From positions 1,302,001 through 1,366,000 of the forward strand of contig JAQFVV010012537.1 of NCBI GenBank assembly GCA_028023455.1: a DNA stretch of 64,000 bases. The letters are read 5' to 3'. The stretch is from Epiperipatus broadwayi (Eukaryota; Onychophora; Udeonychophora; Euonychophora; Peripatidae). The notes under the pieces are model-generated. The model was not told where the DNA came from and ran no database searches. It was given only the letters and a program-made list of their open reading frames with translations. The position numbers and the translations under genes were made by a program. Shown one piece after another: positions 27,201 to 38,990 of this stretch. Each line of letters opens with the position of its first letter. The stretch's first letter is position 1.

Positions 27201-29068
27201 CAGAAGGCTTGTGCATAAAATCCCTATCTAATGCCTACTCATCCAATATCCCCAGACTAGTTTCTGGCTTGTGGCCTTCGTCAGTGAGGAGCTTTGGATC
27301 TGAGAGCACTGCATCTAGATCTTAGGATCTAATGCAACCCTCTAGCAACCACCTTTTATCTCTACTTAACTACTAAACTATGAGAATGAAATTGAAAACA
27401 CAAAAAATATTTTCAATCTAAGCTCAATAGCTTAAATAGTCATATGGGTCTGAACTCAGTTCAGCACCCATACATTTTGGTGTCTTTGGCTCTTTTACAA
27501 CCATAGCCACCACTATCCTATTAGGCAGGATTGGTGTTAAACCATTAAGCATCACATGATCACATTTCCTATACTAGCACATTAATTGTTGATAAACAGA
27601 GCAAAACTCTCCATACAGTATTGCCACCTGTGCTAAACAGAGTAATCAATGGATGCCAGAAGGCTTGTGCATAAAATCCCTATCTAATGCCTACTCATCC
27701 AATATCCCCAGACTAGTTTCTGGCTTGTGGCCTTCGTCAGTGAGGAGCTTTGGATCTGAGAGCACTGCATCTAGATCTTAGGATCTAATGCAACCCTCTA
27801 GCAACCACCTTTTATCTCTACTTAACTACTAAACTATGAGAATGAAATTGAAAACACAAAAAATATTTTCAATCTAAGCTCAATAGCTTAAATAGTCATA
27901 TGGGTCTGAACTCAGTTCAGCACCCATACATTTTGGTGTCTTTGGCTCTTTTACAACCATAGCCACCACTATCCTATTAGGCAGGATTGGTGTTAAACCA
28001 TTAAGCATCACATGATCACATTTCCTATACTAGCACATTAATTGTTGATAAACAGAGCAAAACTCTCCATACAGTATTGCCACCTGTGCTAAACAGAGTA
28101 ATCAATGGATGCCAGAAGGCTTGTGCATAAAATCCCTATCTAATGCCTACTCATCCAATATCCCCAGACTAGTTTCTGGCTTGTGGCCTTCGTCAGTGAG
28201 GAGCTTTGGATCTGAGAGCACTGCATCTAGATCTTAGGATCTAATGCAACCCTCTAGCAACCACCTTTTATCTCTACTTAACTACTAAACTATGAGAATG
28301 AAATTGAAAACACAAAAAATATTTTCAATCTAAGCTCAATAGCTTAAATAGTCATATGGGTCTGAACTCAGTTCAGCACCCATACATTTTGGTGTCTTTG
28401 GCTCTTTTACAACCATAGCCACCACTATCCTATTAGGCAGGATTGGTGTTAAACCATTAAGCATCACATGATCACATTTCCTATACTAGCACATTAATTG
28501 TTGATAAACAGAGCAAAACTCTCCATACAGTATTGCCACCTGTGCTAAACAGAGTAATCAATGGATGCCAGAAGGCTTGTGCATAAAATCCCTATCTAAT
28601 GCCTACTCATCCAATATCCCCAGACTAGTTTCTGGCTTGTGGCCTTCGTCAGTGAGGAGCTTTGGATCTGAGAGCACTGCATCTAGATCTTAGGATCTAA
28701 TGCAACCCTCTAGCAACCACCTTTTATCTCTACTTAACTACTAAACTATGAGAATGAAATTGAAAACACAAAAAATATTTTCAATCTAAGCTCAATAGCT
28801 TAAATAGTCATATGGGTCTGAACTCAGTTCAGCACCCATACATTTTGGTGTCTTTGGCTCTTTTACAACCATAGCCACCACTATCCTATTAGGCAGGATT
28901 GGTGTTAAACCATTAAGCATCACATGATCACATTTCCTATACTAGCACATTAATTGTTGATAAACAGAGCAAAACTCTCCATACAGTATTGCCACCTGTG
29001 CTAAACAGAGTAATCAATGGATGCCAGAAGGCTTGTGCATAAAATCCCTATCTAATGCCTACTCATCC
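21215..29068 (+). repeat. 456-bp satellite array, forward arm, about 17.2 units
   Basis: The period was measured from successive GAGCAAAACTCTCC anchors at 21215, 21671 and 22127, and is 456 bp. I found no variant among the units by eye. About the first 230 bp of the monomer match the dispersed TIR element at 40406-40641. The remainder includes AAGCATCACATGATCACA and a 15-bp near-palindrome CTGAACTCAGTTCAG. No open frame with recognisable features runs through it. Confidence 0.95.
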
Positions 29069-32000
29069 TAAGATCTAGATGCAGTGCTCTCAGATCCAAA
29101 GCTCCTCACTGACGAAGGCCACAAGCCAGAAACTAGTCTGGGGATATTGGATGAGTAGGCATTAGATAGGGATTTTATGCACAAGCCTTCTGGCATCCAT
29201 TGATTACTCTGTTTAGCACAGGTGGCAATACTGTATGGAGAGTTTTGCTCTGTTTATCAACAATTAATGTGCTAGTATAGGAAATGTGATCATGTGATGC
29301 TTAATGGTTTAACACCAATCCTGCCTAATAGGATAGTGGTGGCTATGGTTGTAAAAGAGCCAAAGACACCAAAATGTATGGGTGCTGAACTGAGTTCAGA
29401 CCCATATGACTATTTAAGCTATTGAGCTTAGATTGAAAATATTTTTTGTGTTTTCAATTTCATTCTCATAGTTTAGTAGTTAAGTAGAGATAAAAGGTGG
29501 TTGCTAGAGGGTTGCATTAGATCCTAAGATCTAGATGCAGTGCTCTCAGATCCAAAGCTCCTCACTGACGAAGGCCACAAGCCAGAAACTAGTCTGGGGA
29601 TATTGGATGAGTAGGCATTAGATAGGGATTTTATGCACAAGCCTTCTGGCATCCATTGATTACTCTGTTTAGCACAGGTGGCAATACTGTATGGAGAGTT
29701 TTGCTCTGTTTATCAACAATTAATGTGCTAGTATAGGAAATGTGATCATGTGATGCTTAATGGTTTAACACCAATCCTGCCTAATAGGATAGTGGTGGCT
29801 ATGGTTGTAAAAGAGCCAAAGACACCAAAATGTATGGGTGCTGAACTGAGTTCAGACCCATATGACTATTTAAGCTATTGAGCTTAGATTGAAAATATTT
29901 TTTGTGTTTTCAATTTCATTCTCATAGTTTAGTAGTTAAGTAGAGATAAAAGGTGGTTGCTAGAGGGTTGCATTAGATCCTAAGATCTAGATGCAGTGCT
30001 CTCAGATCCAAAGCTCCTCACTGACGAAGGCCACAAGCCAGAAACTAGTCTGGGGATATTGGATGAGTAGGCATTAGATAGGGATTTTATGCACAAGCCT
30101 TCTGGCATCCATTGATTACTCTGTTTAGCACAGGTGGCAATACTGTATGGAGAGTTTTGCTCTGTTTATCAACAATTAATGTGCTAGTATAGGAAATGTG
30201 ATCATGTGATGCTTAATGGTTTAACACCAATCCTGCCTAATAGGATAGTGGTGGCTATGGTTGTAAAAGAGCCAAAGACACCAAAATGTATGGGTGCTGA
30301 ACTGAGTTCAGACCCATATGACTATTTAAGCTATTGAGCTTAGATTGAAAATATTTTTTGTGTTTTCAATTTCATTCTCATAGTTTAGTAGTTAAGTAGA
30401 GATAAAAGGTGGTTGCTAGAGGGTTGCATTAGATCCTAAGATCTAGATGCAGTGCTCTCAGATCCAAAGCTCCTCACTGACGAAGGCCACAAGCCAGAAA
30501 CTAGTCTGGGGATATTGGATGAGTAGGCATTAGATAGGGATTTTATGCACAAGCCTTCTGGCATCCATTGATTACTCTGTTTAGCACAGGTGGCAATACT
30601 GTATGGAGAGTTTTGCTCTGTTTATCAACAATTAATGTGCTAGTATAGGAAATGTGATCATGTGATGCTTAATGGTTTAACACCAATCCTGCCTAATAGG
30701 ATAGTGGTGGCTATGGTTGTAAAAGAGCCAAAGACACCAAAATGTATGGGTGCTGAACTGAGTTCAGACCCATATGACTATTTAAGCTATTGAGCTTAGA
30801 TTGAAAATATTTTTTGTGTTTTCAATTTCATTCTCATAGTTTAGTAGTTAAGTAGAGATAAAAGGTGGTTGCTAGAGGGTTGCATTAGATCCTAAGATCT
30901 AGATGCAGTGCTCTCAGATCCAAAGCTCCTCACTGACGAAGGCCACAAGCCAGAAACTAGTCTGGGGATATTGGATGAGTAGGCATTAGATAGGGATTTT
31001 ATGCACAAGCCTTCTGGCATCCATTGATTACTCTGTTTAGCACAGGTGGCAATACTGTATGGAGAGTTTTGCTCTGTTTATCAACAATTAATGTGCTAGT
31101 ATAGGAAATGTGATCATGTGATGCTTAATGGTTTAACACCAATCCTGCCTAATAGGATAGTGGTGGCTATGGTTGTAAAAGAGCCAAAGACACCAAAATG
31201 TATGGGTGCTGAACTGAGTTCAGACCCATATGACTATTTAAGCTATTGAGCTTAGATTGAAAATATTTTTTGTGTTTTCAATTTCATTCTCATAGTTTAG
31301 TAGTTAAGTAGAGATAAAAGGTGGTTGCTAGAGGGTTGCATTAGATCCTAAGATCTAGATGCAGTGCTCTCAGATCCAAAGCTCCTCACTGACGAAGGCC
31401 ACAAGCCAGAAACTAGTCTGGGGATATTGGATGAGTAGGCATTAGATAGGGATTTTATGCACAAGCCTTCTGGCATCCATTGATTACTCTGTTTAGCACA
31501 GGTGGCAATACTGTATGGAGAGTTTTGCTCTGTTTATCAACAATTAATGTGCTAGTATAGGAAATGTGATCATGTGATGCTTAATGGTTTAACACCAATC
31601 CTGCCTAATAGGATAGTGGTGGCTATGGTTGTAAAAGAGCCAAAGACACCAAAATGTATGGGTGCTGAACTGAGTTCAGACCCATATGACTATTTAAGCT
31701 ATTGAGCTTAGATTGAAAATATTTTTTGTGTTTTCAATTTCATTCTCATAGTTTAGTAGTTAAGTAGAGATAAAAGGTGGTTGCTAGAGGGTTGCATTAG
31801 ATCCTAAGATCTAGATGCAGTGCTCTCAGATCCAAAGCTCCTCACTGACGAAGGCCACAAGCCAGAAACTAGTCTGGGGATATTGGATGAGTAGGCATTA
31901 GATAGGGATTTTATGCACAAGCCTTCTGGCATCCATTGATTACTCTGTTTAGCACAGGTGGCAATACTGTATGGAGAGTTTTGCTCTGTTTATCAACAAT

Positions 32001-35000
32001 TAATGTGCTAGTATAGGAAATGTGATCATGTGATGCTTAATGGTTTAACACCAATCCTGCCTAATAGGATAGTGGTGGCTATGGTTGTAAAAGAGCCAAA
32101 GACACCAAAATGTATGGGTGCTGAACTGAGTTCAGACCCATATGACTATTTAAGCTATTGAGCTTAGATTGAAAATATTTTTTGTGTTTTCAATTTCATT
32201 CTCATAGTTTAGTAGTTAAGTAGAGATAAAAGGTGGTTGCTAGAGGGTTGCATTAGATCCTAAGATCTAGATGCAGTGCTCTCAGATCCAAAGCTCCTCA
32301 CTGACGAAGGCCACAAGCCAGAAACTAGTCTGGGGATATTGGATGAGTAGGCATTAGATAGGGATTTTATGCACAAGCCTTCTGGCATCCATTGATTACT
32401 CTGTTTAGCACAGGTGGCAATACTGTATGGAGAGTTTTGCTCTGTTTATCAACAATTAATGTGCTAGTATAGGAAATGTGATCATGTGATGCTTAATGGT
32501 TTAACACCAATCCTGCCTAATAGGATAGTGGTGGCTATGGTTGTAAAAGAGCCAAAGACACCAAAATGTATGGGTGCTGAACTGAGTTCAGACCCATATG
32601 ACTATTTAAGCTATTGAGCTTAGATTGAAAATATTTTTTGTGTTTTCAATTTCATTCTCATAGTTTAGTAGTTAAGTAGAGATAAAAGGTGGTTGCTAGA
32701 GGGTTGCATTAGATCCTAAGATCTAGATGCAGTGCTCTCAGATCCAAAGCTCCTCACTGACGAAGGCCACAAGCCAGAAACTAGTCTGGGGATATTGGAT
32801 GAGTAGGCATTAGATAGGGATTTTATGCACAAGCCTTCTGGCATCCATTGATTACTCTGTTTAGCACAGGTGGCAATACTGTATGGAGAGTTTTGCTCTG
32901 TTTATCAACAATTAATGTGCTAGTATAGGAAATGTGATCATGTGATGCTTAATGGTTTAACACCAATCCTGCCTAATAGGATAGTGGTGGCTATGGTTGT
33001 AAAAGAGCCAAAGACACCAAAATGTATGGGTGCTGAACTGAGTTCAGACCCATATGACTATTTAAGCTATTGAGCTTAGATTGAAAATATTTTTTGTGTT
33101 TTCAATTTCATTCTCATAGTTTAGTAGTTAAGTAGAGATAAAAGGTGGTTGCTAGAGGGTTGCATTAGATCCTAAGATCTAGATGCAGTGCTCTCAGATC
33201 CAAAGCTCCTCACTGACGAAGGCCACAAGCCAGAAACTAGTCTGGGGATATTGGATGAGTAGGCATTAGATAGGGATTTTATGCACAAGCCTTCTGGCAT
33301 CCATTGATTACTCTGTTTAGCACAGGTGGCAATACTGTATGGAGAGTTTTGCTCTGTTTATCAACAATTAATGTGCTAGTATAGGAAATGTGATCATGTG
33401 ATGCTTAATGGTTTAACACCAATCCTGCCTAATAGGATAGTGGTGGCTATGGTTGTAAAAGAGCCAAAGACACCAAAATGTATGGGTGCTGAACTGAGTT
33501 CAGACCCATATGACTATTTAAGCTATTGAGCTTAGATTGAAAATATTTTTTGTGTTTTCAATTTCATTCTCATAGTTTAGTAGTTAAGTAGAGATAAAAG
33601 GTGGTTGCTAGAGGGTTGCATTAGATCCTAAGATCTAGATGCAGTGCTCTCAGATCCAAAGCTCCTCACTGACGAAGGCCACAAGCCAGAAACTAGTCTG
33701 GGGATATTGGATGAGTAGGCATTAGATAGGGATTTTATGCACAAGCCTTCTGGCATCCATTGATTACTCTGTTTAGCACAGGTGGCAATACTGTATGGAG
33801 AGTTTTGCTCTGTTTATCAACAATTAATGTGCTAGTATAGGAAATGTGATCATGTGATGCTTAATGGTTTAACACCAATCCTGCCTAATAGGATAGTGGT
33901 GGCTATGGTTGTAAAAGAGCCAAAGACACCAAAATGTATGGGTGCTGAACTGAGTTCAGACCCATATGACTATTTAAGCTATTGAGCTTAGATTGAAAAT
34001 ATTTTTTGTGTTTTCAATTTCATTCTCATAGTTTAGTAGTTAAGTAGAGATAAAAGGTGGTTGCTAGAGGGTTGCATTAGATCCTAAGATCTAGATGCAG
34101 TGCTCTCAGATCCAAAGCTCCTCACTGACGAAGGCCACAAGCCAGAAACTAGTCTGGGGATATTGGATGAGTAGGCACTAGATAGGGATTTTATGCACAA
34201 GCCTTCTGGCATCCATTGATTACTCTGTTTAGCACAGGTGGCAATACTGTATGGAGAGTTTTGCTCTGTTTATCAACAATTAATGTGCTAGTATAGGAAA
34301 TGTGATCATGTGATGCTTAATGGTTTAACACCAATCCTGCCTAATAGGATAGTGGTGGCTATGGTTGTAAAAGAGCCAAAGACACCAAAATGTATGGGTG
34401 CTGAACTGAGTTCAGACCCATATGACTATTTAAGCTATTGAGCTTAGATTGAAAATATTTTTTGTGTTTTCAATTTCATTCTCATAGTTTAGTAGTTAAG
34501 TAGAGATAAAAGGTGGTTGCTAGAGGGTTGCATTAGATCCTAAGATCTAGATGCAGTGCTCTCAGATCCAAAGCTCCTCACTGACGAAGGCCACAAGCCA
34601 GAAACTAGTCTGGGGATATTGGATGAGTAGGCATTAGATAGGGATTTTATGCACAAGCCTTCTGGCATCCATTGATTACTCTGTTTAGCACAGGTGGCAA
34701 TACTGTATGGAGAGTTTTGCTCTGTTTATCAACAATTAATGTGCTAGTATAGGAAATGTGATCATGTGATGCTTAATGGTTTAACACCAATCCTGCCTAA
34801 TAGGATAGTGGTGGCTATGGTTGTAAAAGAGCCAAAGACACCAAAATGTATGGGTACTGAACTGAGTTCAGACCCATATGACTATTTAAGCTATTGAGCT
34901 TAGATTGAAAATATTTTTTGTGTTTTCAATTTCATTCTCATAGTTTAGTAGTTAAGTAGAGATAAAAGGTGGTTGCTAGAGGGTTGCATTAGATCCTAAG

Positions 35001-36097
35001 ATCTAGATGCAGTGCTCTCAGATCCACAGCTCCTCACTGACGAAGGCCACAAGCCAGAAACTAGTCTGGGGATATTGGATGAGTAGGCACTAGATAGGGA
35101 TTTTATGCACAAGCCTTCTGGCATCCATTGATTACTCTGTTTAGCACAGGTGGCAATACTGTATGGAGAGTTTTGCTCTGTTTATCAACAATTAATGTGC
35201 TAGTATAGGAAATGTGATCATGTGATGCTTAATGGTTTAACACCAATCCTGCCTAATAGGATAGTGGTGGCTATGGTTGTAAAAGAGCCAAAGACACCAA
35301 AATGTATGGGTACTGAACTGAGTTCAGACCCATATGACTATTTAAGCTATTGAGCTTAGATTGAAAATATTTTTTGTGTTTTCAATTTCATTCTCATAGT
35401 TTAGTAGTTAAGTAGAGATAAAAGGTGGTTGCTAGAGGGTTGCATTAGATCCTAAGATCTAGATGCAGTGCTCTCAGATCCACAGCTCCTCACTGACGAA
35501 GGCCACAAGCCAGAAACTAGTCTGGGGATATTGGATGAGTAGGCATTAGATAGGGATTTTATGCACAAGCCTTCTGGCATCCATTGATTACTCTGTTTAG
35601 CACAGGTGGCAATACTGTATGGAGAGTTTTGCTCTGTTTATCAACAATTAATGTGCTAGTATAGGAAATGTGATCATGTGATGCTTAATGGTTTAACACC
35701 AATCCTGCCTAATAGGATAGTGGTGGCTATGGTTGTAAAAGAGCCAAAGACACCAAAATGTATGGGTACTGAACTGAGTTCAGACCCATATGACTATTTA
35801 AGCTATTGAGCTTAGATTGAAAATATTTTTTGTGTTTTCAATTTCATTCTCATAGTTTAGTAGTTAAGTAGAGATAAAAGGTGGTTGCTAGAGGGTTGCA
35901 TTAGATCCTAAGATCTAGATGCAGTGCTCTCAGATCCAAAGCTCCTCACTGACGAAGGCCACAAGCCAGAAACTAGTCTGGGGATATTGGATGAGTAGGC
36001 ATTAGATAGGGATTTTATGCACAAGCCTTCTGGCATCCATTGATTACTCTGTTTAGCACAGGTGGCAATACTGTATGGAGAGTTTTGCTCTGTTTAT
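29069..36097 (-). repeat. 456-bp satellite array, inverted arm, about 15.4 units
   Basis: The same monomer is present as reverse complement. Units near the outer end carry shared substitutions: GGCACTAG instead of GGCATTAG near 34176 and 35089, GGGTACTG instead of GGGTGCTG near 34855, 35311 and 35767, and GATCCACAG instead of GATCCAAAG near 35025 and 35481. The array ends in GAGTTTTGCTCTGTTTAT against the LINE E mirror. Confidence 0.95.
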
Positions 36098-36165
36098 ATA
36101 CTTGTTATGGTGCAATACGTAGTTGGCTTTATGCTGTAGTTTAGTACAGTAAATAAATGAATTGA

Positions 36166-36167
<2 letters not shown>
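36098..36167 (+). mobile_element. Mirror copy of LINE E 3'UTR fragment
   Basis: It is the reverse complement of 21139-21214 with a few differences, including CACAGTATTGC-type changes near the satellite boundary. It lies between the inverted array and a (TTA)n run. Confidence 0.75.

Positions 36168-36249
<82 letters not shown>
36168..36249 (+). repeat. (TTA)n, mirror of the LINE E tail
   Basis: An uninterrupted TTA run of nearly the same length as 21055-21138, followed at once by the mirrored LINE D start. Confidence 0.85.
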
Positions 36250-37063
36250 ATGGATATTATTATGGATAAGTGTTCAACAGTTTCTTATTCCAAAAAATCT
36301 GAAATGATAATTTGTCCTTATTATATTGAATCATAATATAAAGTTTGTTGATACTCAGAAAAGACCTTGGAATTATTTTTGCAAGCAATGGATCTCATTT
36401 CATCATCATATTGAAAATGTAGTAAATAGGCTTTTTAAAATTATAGGTTGAATTTTAAGGCATGGTAGACAATTTAGTAGTTTTACAAAATATAAATTGT
36501 TTCTCTCTTTGGTTTTGCCAATTTTTAGAATATGGATCTGTGGTTGGAATCCCGGTTCAGCGAGGGATATTATCAAAATTCAATTGGTTTATGACAAATT
36601 TTGCAGGCCATTAAATTAAAAGACCATTATCATCTATCCATTAGAAGAAAAATGGGAATCTTAAAATTTTATGTAATCTTGTGAATCAAAAAATTATATT
36701 AACTAACAAAATTTCAATATTACGTTTAATAATTGTTTACATAGAAAAACACGTCATTTACTTTATTTTGTATTAAGGTTTGTCGCCTCTAACATATTAA
36801 AATTTTCACCTTTGCTTCGGCATTGCCTAATACCTATAATCATGATTTTATTAATGAAAATATTTTTCTTTAGACTTTAAAAATTTGTTACTATTCTTGA
36901 AAAAAGTATGGCATATAATTATATTATTTTTCATCATTTTTACTCATTTATGTATATTATTTATGTATATTATTTTGACATAGTTATTATAGTGCAATTC
37001 TGTAATTGGCTTAATGCTGTGGTTTATACGATAAATAAATTGAATTGAATTGAATTGAATTGA

Positions 37064-37064
<1 letters not shown>
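36250..37064 (+). pseudogene. Mirror copy of LINE D, with many small indels
   Basis: It matches the reverse complement of 20241-21054 along its length, including the 3'UTR and GAATT pentamers. It is broken by scattered one- to few-base insertions and deletions and short garbled patches (for example around 36330-36350, 36540-36570 and 36600-36615). The left copy has none of these and stays open for 223 codons. Intact stretches between errors are identical, which suggests uncorrected sequencing error more than age. No complete frame remains. Confidence 0.8.

Positions 37065-37156
<92 letters not shown>
37065..37156 (+). repeat. (TTA)n run ending at the assembly gap
   Basis: It is the mirror of the LINE D tail at 20148-20240 and is cut by the N run. 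The true length is unknown. Confidence 0.85.
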
Positions 37157-37656
37157 NNNNNNNNNNNNNNNNNNNNNNNNNNNNNNNNNNNNNNNNNNNN
37201 NNNNNNNNNNNNNNNNNNNNNNNNNNNNNNNNNNNNNNNNNNNNNNNNNNNNNNNNNNNNNNNNNNNNNNNNNNNNNNNNNNNNNNNNNNNNNNNNNNNN
37301 NNNNNNNNNNNNNNNNNNNNNNNNNNNNNNNNNNNNNNNNNNNNNNNNNNNNNNNNNNNNNNNNNNNNNNNNNNNNNNNNNNNNNNNNNNNNNNNNNNNN
37401 NNNNNNNNNNNNNNNNNNNNNNNNNNNNNNNNNNNNNNNNNNNNNNNNNNNNNNNNNNNNNNNNNNNNNNNNNNNNNNNNNNNNNNNNNNNNNNNNNNNN
37501 NNNNNNNNNNNNNNNNNNNNNNNNNNNNNNNNNNNNNNNNNNNNNNNNNNNNNNNNNNNNNNNNNNNNNNNNNNNNNNNNNNNNNNNNNNNNNNNNNNNN
37601 NNNNNNNNNNNNNNNNNNNNNNNNNNNNNNNNNNNNNNNNNNNNNNNNNNNNNNNN
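37157..37656. other. Assembly gap, exactly 500 N
   Basis: A run of 500 undetermined bases. The round length suggests a fixed-size scaffold gap rather than a measured distance. It begins inside a (TTA)n microsatellite, a common place for assemblies to stop. Confidence 0.95.
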
Positions 37657-37883
37657 GAAAGTGGGAGGACTATTGTAAAGATTTATCAGAAGCAAAAAAT
37701 AAACTTTTGAGAAACATTTATTTCAAATCTAGGTTTCTTTTTCAATTTAGTTCATATCATAGGTGAATAAGGAATAACAATAGACTCAAGCTTAAAATTC
37801 TTGGATTGTTATTAAACTTGCCATTTCTTATACATAAATGTCACATGACCTCTCAAACAACAAACAACTTAATTACTTATAAT
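37657..37883. other. AT-rich sequence right of the gap, nothing recognised
   Basis: No gene or known repeat is seen. It does not match the reverse complement of LINE C, which would be expected if the palindrome continued across the gap. Confidence 0.5.
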
Positions 37884-38020
37884 TGCCATGCTTGGTTTAA
37901 TGCATTAGAATGGTGGTGAATTTTAAAGTGCAAGGTGCACTCCAGTTCTATCACTTCTGATATTTAAAATTCTTATAAACTTTTAAGCAACAAACCATTT
38001 AATTTATTTAATTATAATTC
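37884..38020 (+). repeat. SINE-like repeat S1, copy a
   Basis: It contains the family marks TGCATTAGAATGG, CCAGTTCTATCACTTCTGAT and CTTATAAACTTTTAAGCAAC, then AAACCATTTAA and an AT-rich tail. The same order recurs in diverged form at about 38158, 43173 and 55729. No clear Pol III B box is seen, so the SINE class is inferred from length (~135 bp) and dispersion. Confidence 0.5.
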
Positions 38021-38157
38021 AGATTATGAGACATGAAATATTGTGCAATACAAAACCATGGATGTCAATACTCTGATTGTAAAGTTTTCAATAAAATTTC
38101 TATAATTGCATAAATGCTTATAAATATTATTTGTATTTCCATGCTTAACCTGGTTGA

Positions 38158-38295
38158 AATGCCCTGCGTAATTTAGTGCAATGGCAGATTGGTAGATTCC
38201 TGAGCCCAAAATCCAAAGATCATGTTTCAACTAATCATTTCAACTGCTTGAACATCCTATAAATTCACAAGCAATAAATTATTCAATTATTATTA
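38158..38295 (+). repeat. SINE-like repeat S1, copy b
   Basis: It starts ATGCCCTGCGTAATTTAGTG, close to ATGCCCTGCATAGTTTGATG at 55734, then has GGCAGATTGGTAGA. It ends CTATAAATTCACAAGCAATA before a TTATTA tail. It lies 140 bp from copy a in the same orientation. Confidence 0.5.
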
Positions 38296-38613
38296 TATTT
38301 GACAGAAATGAATCTTTAATAGCAGTTGCTTTTTCATTATCAGAATTTGAGTTTTTTCCAATAAGATAAATAGTTCATTCAACTACTGAAGAAGAATTGT
38401 CCACTTCCTTCCAAATATCCAAATAATTCTGGCCTAAAATATGGACTTCTGATAAGATTCTAAATTATTATTATTATTTTTGAAGATTCAACAGTTTAAC
38501 TATCTTTTTAGGTGATCTAGACTCTTATTATTAAATTTAAAATTACTCAGTGCTTTGCGTTTATCTATTTCAGAAATAAAATTTAAGAGTCTCTTTTCCA
38601 AGCAGTTATGGAT

Positions 38614-38990
38614 AAGTATATGAAATTACTACATACTGTTGCCTTTGGAAGGATGTCTCAGTTGGTTAGAGCATTACCTTAAAATTCAATAATCAAGAAT
38701 CTAAGGACCCAGGTTCGAATATATGAAATTACTACATACTGTTGCCTTTGGCAGGATGGCTCAGTTGGTTAGAGCATTACCTTAAAATTCAATAATCAAG
38801 AATCTAAGGACCCAGGTTCGAATCCCATGCTATTACTGTCACTGGTCAGGCCAGCAACACATGAATACCTCTCGAAACATTGTGCATATAGTAACCTGTT
38901 TGCTGTGATATTGCTAACAGTTGTTTGCTGTGATATTACTAACAGTTGGTGCATATACTAACCTGTTTGCTGTGATATTACTAACGGTTG
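38614..38990 (+). repeat. tRNA-derived SINE with duplicated promoter head
   Basis: 38757-38768 (TGGCTCAGTTGG) fits the Pol III A box and 38815-38825 (GGTTCGAATCC) fits the B box, at tRNA-like spacing. The preceding 103 bp (38618-38720) repeat the same head with a slightly damaged A box (TGTCTCAGTTGG) and a B box cut after GGTTCGAAT. Downstream of the intact B box is a body with short internal repeats of CCTGTTTGCTGTGATATTAC. There is no clear poly(A) tail or target duplication. Confidence 0.7.

Larger units (their letters stand above)
20148..37156. repeat. 17-kb imperfect palindrome (satellite arrays plus flanking LINE pieces)
   Basis: The left arm, read outward from 29068, is satellite, LINE E, (TTA)n, LINE D and (TTA)n. 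The right arm, read outward from 29069, has the same five parts in mirror order. The left array is about 820 bp longer. The right arm ends in (TTA)n at the N gap, and sequence beyond the gap does not match LINE C, so the mirror is not seen past it. The LINE D mirror differs mainly by scattered single-base indels, which looks like low-accuracy sequence. It may be real or an assembly fold-back. Confidence 0.9.

Noticed and set aside
21215-36097. Regularly spaced repeats as a CRISPR-like array
   Set aside because: The full 456-bp unit repeats with no variable spacers and no associated genes, in animal DNA. It is a satellite.
37024-37710. Open frames spanning the N run on both strands
   Set aside because: They exist only because undetermined bases cannot give stop codons.
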